In this document: one piece after another, positions 1-6,874 of the stretch | Numbering within the stretch: the first letter of the stretch is position 1 | Layout of the letters: every line of letters starts with the position of its first letter | Origin: Desulfobacteraceae bacterium | GTDB lineage: Bacteria; Desulfobacterota; Desulfobacteria; Desulfobacterales; Desulfobacteraceae | Direction: 5' to 3' | NCBI GenBank assembly: GCA_022712835.1 | Contig: JAFLJU010000081.1 | Span: 1 to 13,250 of the forward strand | Length of the DNA stretch: 13,250 nt | The notes under the pieces: model-generated | The model's input: the letters and a program-made list of their open reading frames with translations, nothing else | Told to the model about the DNA's origin: nothing | Database searches by the model: none | Made by a program: the position numbers and the translations under genes

Positions 1-189
1 GCAACTGTTGCAACAAAAGCTATGGCTGGAAAAGTTAAGAAGAAAGATATGGCTTTCTACCAGGGACAGGTTGTTACCGCTAAGTACTACATGGAACAGC
101 TTCTTCCAACTGCAATGGGTAAAATGGATTCAGTTAAGAACACGTCAACTGCAATCATGGAAATGCCTCTTGAAGCATTTATCGGATAG
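1..189 (+). CDS. Acyl-CoA dehydrogenase, C-terminal fragment (5' end outside window)
   Basis: The open frame starts at base 1 and ends at TAG 187-189, giving the last 62 residues of a protein that begins left of the window. The sequence (ATVATKAMAGKVKKK..., then FYQGQVVTAKYYMEQLLPTA) and the ending MEMPLEAFIG resemble the extra C-terminal helical domain of large, roughly 600-residue acyl-CoA dehydrogenases (the PF12806 type). These flavoproteins introduce a double bond between C2 and C3 of acyl-CoA thioesters and pass electrons to electron-transferring flavoprotein. The catalytic base and FAD-binding parts are outside the window, so the substrate cannot be judged. The gene faces the minus-strand operon and is probably unrelated to it. 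An overlapping frame at 8-217 is a shadow. The family call rests on recognised sequence character only. Confidence 0.75.
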   Translation, partial: ATVATKAMAGKVKKKDMAFYQGQVVTAKYYMEQLLPTAMGKMDSVKNTSTAIMEMPLEAFIG

Positions 190-194
190 AACGT

Positions 195-217
195 TTATAA
201 AAGTTTTAGTTTTATAA
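195..217 (+). terminator. Weak AT-only inverted repeat after the acyl-CoA dehydrogenase
   Basis: TTATAAAA (195-202) and TTTTATAA (210-217) are perfect 8-bp arms around a 7-nt loop, 5 nt after the stop codon of the dehydrogenase. The stem has no G or C and is followed by TATATTATT rather than a run of T. It could help end the plus-strand transcript but would be a poor classical intrinsic terminator. The rest of 190-280 shows nothing else I can support. Confidence 0.25.
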
Positions 218-280
218 TATATTATTGTACGGGACAAAAATCCGTTAAATATACACAAAAAGGCAGTTTCATAATTTGAT

Positions 281-755
281 TTACTCTTCTGTTTTCTGCC
301 AATCGTTCGGTGCATATACAGGGATATCTTTACCTGCATCTTTTAAAAATACAGGAGATCCGCCTCTATGATCATAATGTACATGGGTATAAATCATTGC
401 AATGATAGGCTTTTTCACCAGCTTTCTGTAATCATGCCAAGGCATGTTGAGCCCGATTGCTGTAAAAGCCGGTATCAATCATTATAACCCCGTCATCCCC
501 TTCAATAAATGAAAAATTAGCATAATCATATCCAAAAGCCATTTTTACCCTGCTTCCCATTTCCACCAGCCGTGGATGAATAAATTGTTTTTGAAATTTC
601 ACCAGTTCAGGATTGACGGCAGGCGCTATTTGTTTGATTGTCATGCCTTTTGCAGCAGATGCGCTGCTATTAGCAGTGAAAATCAAAGGGATTATAGCTA
701 AAACGATTAAAACTATTGACAACTTAAAGCCTTGTGTGAAGCTTTTAGCTTTCAT
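281..755 (-). pseudogene. Frameshifted, truncated SdsA-type alkylsulfatase (metallo-beta-lactamase fold)
   Basis: The reading frame starts at ATG 755, preceded by a GAGGAAAA ribosome site, with a clear signal peptide (basic MKAKS start, hydrophobic LSIVLIVLAIIPLIF, then SSASA). It continues with GYDYANFSFIEGDDGVIMIDTG, close to the N-terminal part of secreted linear alkylsulfatases such as Pseudomonas SdsA1. That frame stops at 432-434 just after ALA. The homology resumes one base out of register (DYRKLVKKPIIAMIYTHVHYDH), including the zinc-binding THxHxDH motif, and ends at TAA 281-283. Skipping the single base at about 434 joins the halves as ALA-DYRKL, as expected in the family. Even so only about 158 codons remain of a protein that is normally about 650 residues long, so the dimerisation and sterol-carrier-like C-terminal domains are gone. 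It is a dead remnant rather than a working enzyme. Confidence 0.8.
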
Positions 756-843
756 AGGTTTTCCTCTTTTTAGTAGATACCGTAAACAAAGTTGCATTGT
801 TCACAGAATAATTATGTCCTATTGCACCTCATTAATGTCGATG

Positions 844-871
844 ATAATATACCACAAGTAATAAGTGTAAA
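844..871 (-). promoter_or_regulatory. Candidate sigma70 promoter for the alkylsulfatase remnant
   Basis: On the minus strand TTTACA (871-866) and TATTAT (849-844) are separated by 16 bp, each matching five of six bases of the -35 and -10 consensus. They lie about 90 bp upstream of the remnant's ATG at 755 and point at it. The surrounding DNA is AT-rich, so a chance match is possible. Between this site and the AraC remnant (872-956) I see nothing else. Confidence 0.4.
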
Positions 872-956
872 TGATTACAGAATGCAGATGATTGACTTTT
901 GACGTTAAATTTTATTTTTTGAAAATTTCATAACCACACACCACAACCAAGGTTTT

Positions 957-1182
957 ATGACTACAGAGGCCATGATATCATATGCTGCAAGCCAAATTCT
1001 TATTGAGCTCTTAATAGAATAGTCTTTGCAGATCTCTTACCGGAAGCGATTTTAACCCTGTAAAGGTGTATTTCCAGCACATGGACCCAGGATATGTGGA
1101 TGAGTATTACAAAATCTTCAAAGCGCCCGTACTATTCCAGCAGCCAGAAGATATGATTATCTATCAAAGAATTAGACGTTGA
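957..1182 (+). pseudogene. Remnant of an AraC-family regulator (arabinose-binding-like N-terminal domain)
   Basis: Two short plus-strand frames fit end to end. The first (from ATG 957) reads TEAMISYAASQILIELLIE and stops at TAG 1017-1019 or nearby in its frame. The second (about 1018-1182) reads RSLTGSDFNPVKVYFQH, then DEYYKIFKAPVLFQQPEDMIIYQR, and ends at TGA 1180-1182. The second piece matches the pattern of the PF12625 domain found in front of AraC-type helix-turn-helix regions (LTG.d..P..V.F.H....... y..ff..PV.F......i.f). No helix-turn-helix domain follows, because gctB occupies the opposite strand from 1164. The scrap therefore lacks its DNA-binding half, carries a frameshift, and overlaps the end of gctB by 19 bp. 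The exact left limit is uncertain. It is too short to appear as an ordinary open frame. Confidence 0.6.
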
Positions 1183-1934
1183 GGGTCACATTTTTCCCTT
1201 AATATTTTCAATTCGTTTTCGCTGGGAGGAATAGCTTCCTTCGATTTGGTTGTGTCAACGTAAAACTGCATGTTTTCTAAAATATCTTCAGGAGTCACAC
1301 CGGGATAGAAGCAGTCTAAATACATTTCGCCTGAATCATGATCCATACGCATCACGGCCTTATTGGTGATAACCACATTCACCCCGCCTGGTCTGAGCCC
1401 TGCAGCTTCTCTTGACCCGCGGCCTTTCAGTTGACCTGGGCTTGTGAGGTAATCAAGCTTTTTTACAAATTTTCGTTTTTCATGCTGCATAAAGGCAATG
1501 CAACGCGGAACAAAAGAAGCGACATCGCATCCCCCTCCGCTGCCGGAAAATCTAATTTTGGGTCTGTGATAGTCCCCTATGGAAGTCGTGTTGAGGTTGC
1601 CGTAAAGGTCAATTTGGGCAGCACCGAGAATTGCAATCACCTTATCTCCTGTGATACGGTTCTGCATGGTGGCAAAAGCGTCAACCAAACCGGCATTGGA
1701 AGCAGAATAGTACATCACCCGGGGGTCGGCTACTGCCAAGGGCAGTTCTTCTAAAAGAGAATCAATGGCGCCGGTCTCAAAAAAAATAATGCTGTCAGGT
1801 GCGTTTATGTTTTTGGCTGCAGTTGCTGCCAGCATTGAGATACCCGTGCCGGCAAAAACGATGTCCCCATTCTTGATTTCCCTTGCCGCCATGATGGCCA
1901 TCATCTCCCTGGAAGAATAATCTGTCGATTGCAT
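1164..1934 (-). CDS. gctB: Glutaconate-type CoA-transferase, beta subunit
   Basis: This 256-residue protein forms the second half of a family I CoA-transferase with the adjacent alpha subunit, moving CoA from acetyl-CoA or another donor onto a carboxylate, often a dicarboxylate. Similarity to Acidaminococcus fermentans GctB (266 aa) is strong: IKNGD near the start, GTGIS, then IIFFETG, GAAQIDLYGN, TSIGDYHRPK, SGSGGG, FMQHEKRKF and DYLTSPG. Glu53 in FFETG aligns with the catalytic Glu54 of GctB, so the enzyme should be active. The start is ATG 1934, not the upstream frame start at 1976, because AAGGAG lies 8 nt before it and the upstream part overlaps gctA. Only 2 bp separate it from the gctA stop, so the two are translationally coupled. 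It is the last gene of the operon. The true acid substrate is unknown; succinate or glutaconate would fit the context. Confidence 0.9.
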   Translation of the reverse strand: MQSTDYSSREMMAIMAAREIKNGDIVFAGTGISMLAATAAKNINAPDSIIFFETGAIDSLLEELPLAVADPRVMYYSASNAGLVDAFATMQNRITGDKVIAILGAAQIDLYGNLNTTSIGDYHRPKIRFSGSGGGCDVASFVPRCIAFMQHEKRKFVKKLDYLTSPGQLKGRGSREAAGLRPGGVNVVITNKAVMRMDHDSGEMYLDCFYPGVTPEDILENMQFYVDTTKSKEAIPPSENELKILREKCDPQRLIL

Positions 1935-1936
1935 AG

Positions 1937-2914
1937 CTAACTCCTTTTCATATTTACAGCGTAACCGGTGCGGCAATCCGCTTTTAGAGCGGCAAGACGC
2001 TCTTTTCCAACAAGCTCCAATAATGCCTGGTGATTTTCCACTCCGTAGAGATACTTTTTTTGAAATGTTTCAAACGTATGGTCATCTTTGGCTGCTGTTG
2101 CGTATTCTCGCAAATATTTGGAATCATAATCATAATGACGATAAACAGCGGTTGGATAGCCACCATAAGGCACATGGCATACCGCTGACACATGAAGAAA
2201 AGGAATCTGATTTTGTTCTGGTTTGTCGCGAAGTTCACCGGGCTCAACAAGCTCTTCGCAGGTGACTACCACATTCCGGGATGCTTTTGTTTGTTCCACA
2301 TCCGCGAAGGCCAGGCCGTCAATTCGGCATGTCCCCATTGTATCTGCCTTTTGTACATGAATAAAGGTAACGTCTGGATTGATGGCCGGCACCAGTATCA
2401 CTTTTTCTGCATCTCCCCACCCTCCAAAAGGATTCTCCATAACCACCAGTTTGTCATCGACTATCTTGGGATCTGACTGGCGCATTTTTTTTGAAAAACC
2501 CCAGTAATTAAGAATGTCGGAACCAAGCCCTGACAAGGTGGGCATAAATGGGACACCCATTGCACCTGCTAAAAACCGCAAACTCATCATAAAATTCGAA
2601 TAGTCCTCCACTTTCAAGAGGCCTTCTTGGACCGCTTTACGAAACCGAATACATGTGGAGGCTGTTTTTCCATTGCCGGAATAGGCGATTTCCAGCTTTT
2701 CAACGCATCCTGCACCGATCAGTTCGTCCACACCGGTTCCATTAGAATGTGCATACACATGCAATTGCCTGAACTTCTGACGAATTATCTCATAAACAGC
2801 TGCCATTGGATTCCGGTTTAAGGTAAATCCTCCGATCGATATGTGCGTCCCATCTTTAACAAATTTAGAAACCGCTGTTTCTAATGGCATCACCTTGCTA
2901 GTGTTATCGTTCAT
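1937..2914 (-). CDS. gctA: Glutaconate-type CoA-transferase, alpha subunit
   Basis: A 325-residue protein of the length and pattern of GctA (about 320 aa), the non-catalytic partner that helps shape the CoA and acid site. Visible family features are the N-terminal DGTHISIGGFTLNRNP segment, HSNGTGVDELIGAG, LSGLGSDILN, NPFGGWGDAEKVILVPAINPDV (a typical stretch in this subunit) and FIHVQKADTMG. The start ATG 2914 has AGGA 9 nt upstream. gctB follows after 2 bp and its ribosome site lies inside the end of this gene. The oxidoreductase gene lies 61 nt upstream in the same direction, which suggests that the acid made by that enzyme is what is charged with CoA (inference). Related heterodimers in steroid breakdown (IpdAB) act as ring-opening hydrolases, but the retained Glu in the beta subunit favours a true transferase. 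Confidence 0.88.
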   Translation of the reverse strand: MNDNTSKVMPLETAVSKFVKDGTHISIGGFTLNRNPMAAVYEIIRQKFRQLHVYAHSNGTGVDELIGAGCVEKLEIAYSGNGKTASTCIRFRKAVQEGLLKVEDYSNFMMSLRFLAGAMGVPFMPTLSGLGSDILNYWGFSKKMRQSDPKIVDDKLVVMENPFGGWGDAEKVILVPAINPDVTFIHVQKADTMGTCRIDGLAFADVEQTKASRNVVVTCEELVEPGELRDKPEQNQIPFLHVSAVCHVPYGGYPTAVYRHYDYDSKYLREYATAAKDDHTFETFQKKYLYGVENHQALLELVGKERLAALKADCRTGYAVNMKRS

Positions 2915-2975
2915 TTTAAAGTCCTGAACCTACTTAAAAAATATTTGTAAACAGTTTCAAAAATCCGGCCCGATA

Positions 2976-4679
2976 CTATTGCTGACTTGGTTTTTCACTA
3001 AACGCAGCCCGCAGTTCTTCGTATGGAACATCGAAAACCAAATCCGAATGCAGTTTTTCTTTTCTAAAGAAGCTTGGCAAATCATTTTGATATTCAGTAA
3101 ATCCAGCTTTTACATTGAATTCTATTTCCTGCTTTATGATTGACATAGCATCACTGAGGATCTGTTCTTCTGAAAAGTTTTTTCCTGTAAAAGCACTCAT
3201 TAATTTGCTTAAAGTCGGTATAATTTCCTTCACCGGACCCACAAATATACACAGACCCAAATTGTCGCAAAGTGTAGTGATGATTTGCACTTCAACTGAT
3301 GCTTTAACTTGTCCTTCGGGTGCCCAGTCGTCCAATCCCGTTCTACCAGGCAAACAATTTCCAGCAGTGTGATCACCGCCCATGGGAGAAGTTGCATAGG
3401 TAACGCCAACACCTTTGAGGGCTCTTGGATCATAGGCTGAAATTGATTGTCCTTTAACTGTAGGAATTCTTTTGACACTGAGAGTCTTACCGGCAATATA
3501 AGCGCCTTGTCCGAGAAGTTTACCTGTTATTGTTCCTTTGATGATCTGTTCGATCAAATTTTTCATGCCATCAAAATCTCCGAATTCCAACAGATTGCCT
3601 TCCATCGCTACAGCCAGGGTCGTTCCCGTTTCCATCGTGTCAATTCCGTAATTGTCGCACATGTAATCCAGGTAAGCTATTTGGTCGAGATCTTGAATTC
3701 CGCAATTACACCCAAGTAATACAATCGTTTCGTACTCCAAAGCAGAGGTGAGGTATTTGGAATCAGCGTTATGGTAAATATTTGAACATTTAATAACGCA
3801 TCCCGCATGACAGCCGTGCCCGGTTTTTCCACCGCGTTCATTACAGTTTTTAGCTAAAGTTTCTCCTGAAAAGGTATCCACATTCTCAAGACGCCCCATC
3901 CTGAAATTATTGACCGGCAGCGCACCGGCATGATTAATGAGGTTAACTAATACGGCTGTACCATAATTATGAAGCGCTTTTTTGCTATTCACCAACTCTT
4001 TTGCAAATTCTTTGTTTATTTTCTTAAAAATATTCTCATCTTTGGCTTTTATCCTTTTCCCTTTACCATCAACGATAATCGCCTTTACGCCTTTTGAACC
4101 AAGGACAGCTCCCAAGCCCCCTCTGCCTGCGTGTCGTGTCGGGCGTCCTTCCAAGTCACTTGCAGCAACCGTGGCTATGGACAATTGAGACATCCCTGCA
4201 GGGCCGGTTAATAGATAGGGAATTTTTTTACCATATCTTTTATTGAGTTTTTTACCCATCTCGTAGTTTGTCGTGCCGGCGTCTTCTTTTTCAGGCAAGA
4301 TATTGATGCTGTGCTCTTTTATTTCAATTAGATAATGATCCCGCGTTTGAGGCTTTTCCTCTATGATGATCGCCTTGATTCCGAGCTTTGCGATAGCTTG
4401 TCCTATTGTTCCGCCAACATTGCTCTCTTTGATGGTTCCCGTTAATGGACTTTTAGCGCCGATTGAAAGTCTGCCCGATGAAGGTGCACTTGATCCGGTT
4501 AGAAGTCCTGGCGCAATAATAACCTTATTTTCTGCTTCCAAAGGAAAGCAGTTAGGCGGTACTTCTTTGCCAATGATCTTGGCTGAAAGACCTCTCCCTC
4601 CCCAAAACAAATATTCTTCGGGAACATTTTCATACGTGGCAGAGAGTTTTTTCATATTTATTCTAACAATTTTTTCCAT
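2976..4679 (-). CDS. Tungsten/molybdenum aldehyde:ferredoxin oxidoreductase family enzyme
   Basis: A 567-residue cytoplasmic enzyme of the AOR family, which oxidises aldehydes to carboxylic acids at a bis-pterin tungsten centre and passes electrons through a 4Fe-4S cluster to ferredoxin. The N-terminal pterin-binding part shows FWGGRGLSA and GLLTGSSAPSSGR. The cluster cysteines are C290, C294 and C298 (HGCHAGCVIKC) plus C477 (DNLGLC). The first spacing is three residues rather than the two of Pyrococcus AOR, as in some other family branches. DTMETGTTLAVAMEGN and DPRALKGVGVTYATS are family signatures. ATG 4679 is chosen because AAGGAG lies 8 nt upstream; the TTG at 4685 is too close to it. tctA lies 86 nt upstream and gctA 61 nt downstream. 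Oxidation of the semialdehyde made by the HpaI-like aldolase would explain its presence (inference). No small ferredoxin partner is encoded beside it. Confidence 0.88.
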   Translation of the reverse strand: MEKIVRINMKKLSATYENVPEEYLFWGGRGLSAKIIGKEVPPNCFPLEAENKVIIAPGLLTGSSAPSSGRLSIGAKSPLTGTIKESNVGGTIGQAIAKLGIKAIIIEEKPQTRDHYLIEIKEHSINILPEKEDAGTTNYEMGKKLNKRYGKKIPYLLTGPAGMSQLSIATVAASDLEGRPTRHAGRGGLGAVLGSKGVKAIIVDGKGKRIKAKDENIFKKINKEFAKELVNSKKALHNYGTAVLVNLINHAGALPVNNFRMGRLENVDTFSGETLAKNCNERGGKTGHGCHAGCVIKCSNIYHNADSKYLTSALEYETIVLLGCNCGIQDLDQIAYLDYMCDNYGIDTMETGTTLAVAMEGNLLEFGDFDGMKNLIEQIIKGTITGKLLGQGAYIAGKTLSVKRIPTVKGQSISAYDPRALKGVGVTYATSPMGGDHTAGNCLPGRTGLDDWAPEGQVKASVEVQIITTLCDNLGLCIFVGPVKEIIPTLSKLMSAFTGKNFSEEQILSDAMSIIKQEIEFNVKAGFTEYQNDLPSFFRKEKLHSDLVFDVPYEELRAAFSEKPSQQ

Positions 4680-4765
4680 AGTCAATACTCCTTTATGGGC
4701 AATAACAGCGGTTTAAATCTTATTGCGGTTTTCATACCGGTTATACACAACCCGCCCATGATGGT

Positions 4766-6268
4766 TTAATTGGTCCGCATAGCCTTTATCCAGGCAATAC
4801 TCGATTTGATCAAGGGATACCCCAATGATACGACACCAAGGATGATGAAAAAGGCGGATATTGGCCTCGTCAAAAATACTGTAGGGTCGGCATCTGTATA
4901 TAGTGCCCGACGAAAATTTGTTTCGGCAATGGGTCCAAGGATACAGGCCAGCACGATGGGAGCTAAAGGGAATTTATATTTCGATAAAATGTAGCCAATC
5001 ACACCGCTTCCTAACATCACCCACATATCAAAAAAGTTGTTTTGCAAGGAAAAGGTCCCGATGGCACAAAGCATTACAATAATTGGGATCAAATAGGTTG
5101 TTTTCACCTTGGTAATGTAAACAAAAATCCGGAGACCACACAACTGGAGAATAAGCACGGCAAAGTTGGCCATCAAAAAGGCCACGAAGACCCCATAGAT
5201 GAGACTGCCCTGCTCAATGATCAGCATGGGCCCGGGTTGAATACCGTGTAGGACAAGTGCTCCCAGCATTATTGCCGTAGGCGCATCACCTGGGATGCCG
5301 AGTGCAAGGGCCGGGATTAAAGCCCCGCCGCACAACGCATTGTTACAGGATTCACTTGCGACAATGCCAGCACTGCACCCGGTTCCGAATTTTTCCTTCT
5401 CATGGGAAATTTTTTTGCTCTGATCATAGGCCACGAACGTGGCCGACGCAGCTCCCACGCCGGGGAGAGCACCGAAAAAGACGCCTACTATGGAAGAAAC
5501 CAAAAGGGAGCCCCAGTTTCGCAGAATTGCCAGGACCACTTCTATACTGCTGAAGCTCAAGTCGCGATTCAGCTTGTCGGCTTCTACGGATCGCTTTGAT
5601 TTTTCAGCTGTAGACATGAGCTGAGGTAAGGCAAACAGGCCGACCAGCACAGCCAGATAGTTGAAACCATTTTTTAACAGATCGGTATTAAAACTGAATC
5701 GGGATGTACCTTCCAAAGGATCAAGCCCTACTGTTGCGATAAGCAGTCCCAGCACCCCTGAAAGGAGACCCTTTGTCATTGAGTTTCCGGAAAGGCTGGC
5801 GATGATGGTGAGGCCGAAAAAAACCATGGAGAAGTATTCCCAGGGGCCAAAACTGAGTCCGATATCTGCAAGCGTCGGCATGAAAAAGATAAGCATCAGG
5901 GCGCCGAAACTGCCCCCCAGAAAAGATGAATATGTACCTAATGCCATGGCAAAACCGGGGGCACCGTTCTCCGCCATTTTAAAGCCGTCAAAGGTGGTAA
6001 CCACCGCCCCGGCTGTTCCGGGGATTCCCAGGAGAACGGCAGAAATCAGTCCTCCGGACATGCCCCCAACCATAACTCCCAGCATCATGGCCTGGCCGTT
6101 CATGGGAGACATTCCAAATGTAAAGGGAAGGCAGAGTACAAGCGCCATTGTTGAGCCGAACCCCGGTATGCAGCCCACGAGAATACCAGCTGCCGCCCCC
6201 AAAAGTATAAAAAGCATGGTATAAATATTCCAGACTTCAGCGAAGCCTGAAAGAAACAGCTCAATCAT
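4766..6268 (-). CDS. tctA: Tripartite tricarboxylate transporter, large membrane subunit TctA
   Basis: A 500-residue integral membrane protein, the normal length for TctA, which forms the ion-coupled carboxylate channel of TTT systems in the inner membrane. It has the family hallmark near residues 25-50, AAAGILVGCIPGFGSTMALVL with LPFTFGM following, then a repeated glycine-rich module (GGMSGGLISAVLLGIPGTAGA) and its pseudo-repeat in the second half (FGALPGVGAASATFVAYDQSKK, GGALIPALALGIPGDAPTA). About ten to twelve hydrophobic segments are visible. Start ATG 6268 is chosen over TTG 6283 because a GGGGG run sits 7 nt upstream of the ATG. tctB ends 55 nt upstream. It works with TctB and the periplasmic TctC. 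The transported acid cannot be read from the sequence. Confidence 0.94.
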   Translation of the reverse strand: MIELFLSGFAEVWNIYTMLFILLGAAAGILVGCIPGFGSTMALVLCLPFTFGMSPMNGQAMMLGVMVGGMSGGLISAVLLGIPGTAGAVVTTFDGFKMAENGAPGFAMALGTYSSFLGGSFGALMLIFFMPTLADIGLSFGPWEYFSMVFFGLTIIASLSGNSMTKGLLSGVLGLLIATVGLDPLEGTSRFSFNTDLLKNGFNYLAVLVGLFALPQLMSTAEKSKRSVEADKLNRDLSFSSIEVVLAILRNWGSLLVSSIVGVFFGALPGVGAASATFVAYDQSKKISHEKEKFGTGCSAGIVASESCNNALCGGALIPALALGIPGDAPTAIMLGALVLHGIQPGPMLIIEQGSLIYGVFVAFLMANFAVLILQLCGLRIFVYITKVKTTYLIPIIVMLCAIGTFSLQNNFFDMWVMLGSGVIGYILSKYKFPLAPIVLACILGPIAETNFRRALYTDADPTVFLTRPISAFFIILGVVSLGYPLIKSSIAWIKAMRTN

Positions 6269-6323
6269 TATAACCCCCAACAATAGATTGTTCTTTTATT
6301 TGTTTCTTGCTCATAACATCACC

Positions 6324-6791
6324 TTACCATCTTGCAACAGGAAGAATGATTTGCATCACATAGGTGAAGAATAAATAGGGCAATCCCACCGCACAAACCG
6401 TCACCAGAACAGCTCTAAAGGCAAGCCACTTCGTTATTTTTTCTTCCAGCATAAATATGCATATGGGCGTGAATATTGAGGTGCTGAGAAGAAATCCCAG
6501 CCATCTCATACTTAAAACATACACGCTTGAAAGGATGAAGCAAAAAACCACATACCGATAATTCTGCCAAAGCTCATTGATTGAATGCCCTTCACGAATA
6601 CTTTTCTTTTCCACGAAGCTGGTCAGAAACATCATCGTTCCCAGCAGAACAATCGCTCCTCCCCAAATTTTTGGAAAAAATGATGGACCGACCTCGCCCC
6701 CAAGAATTGTTTCCGGAAGATACCTCGCAGCCATAAGAGTTAAGCAGCCCAAAGAGGCAAACAATATGCCTAAAATTCTATTTTCGGTCAT
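6324..6791 (-). CDS. tctB: Tripartite tricarboxylate transporter, small membrane subunit TctB
   Basis: A 155-residue protein with four hydrophobic segments (about residues 5-24, 40-60, 78-116 as a long helical hairpin, and 123-150), the layout and length of TctB. The GGEVGPSFFPKIWGG stretch between the first two segments is characteristic, matching the family's G...GP.fFP motif. It assembles with TctA in the inner membrane. Its precise role in transport is not well defined in the family. Start ATG 6791 has GGAG 8 nt upstream. It lies between tctC (83 nt upstream, with a hairpin in the gap) and tctA, the usual gene order for this transporter. TctB sequences vary widely, so the call relies on topology, the short motif and the neighbours. 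Confidence 0.9.
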   Translation of the reverse strand: MTENRILGILFASLGCLTLMAARYLPETILGGEVGPSFFPKIWGGAIVLLGTMMFLTSFVEKKSIREGHSINELWQNYRYVVFCFILSSVYVLSMRWLGFLLSTSIFTPICIFMLEEKITKWLAFRAVLVTVCAVGLPYLFFTYVMQIILPVARW

Positions 6792-6829
6792 AAAGTACTC
6801 CGCTTAAAATTTATTAATTAGAACACAAT

Positions 6830-6861
6830 CCGGGGCGGCAGTATACTTGCCGCCACCCCGG
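6830..6861 (-). promoter_or_regulatory. GC-rich hairpin in the tctC-tctB gap
   Basis: On the minus strand the transcript reads CCGGGGTGGCGGCA, a 7-nt loop, then TGCCGCCCCGG. The arms pair over 11 bp with a 3-nt bulge on the 5' side. It starts 13 nt after the tctC stop. No run of U follows (the next bases are ATTGTGTTCT), so it is more likely an mRNA-stabilising or processing stem, or a partial terminator, than a full stop. Such a stem would let the binding protein TctC be made in excess over the membrane subunits (inference). Confidence 0.6.
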
Positions 6862-6874
6862 TTTTCCATACAAT

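Noticed and set aside
8..217. 69-codon plus-strand open frame at the left end
   Set aside because: It is out of register with the frame at 1-189, whose translation looks like an acyl-CoA dehydrogenase C-terminus. The 8-217 product is a low-complexity shadow.
4680..4685. TTG start for the oxidoreductase two codons upstream
   Set aside because: The AAGGAG site is only 2 nt from that TTG but 8 nt from ATG 4679, so the ATG is preferred.
5661..6224. 187-codon plus-strand open frame
   Set aside because: It is antisense to tctA, rich in Pro, Lys and Ser as expected from the reverse of a hydrophobic gene, with no ribosome site or motif.
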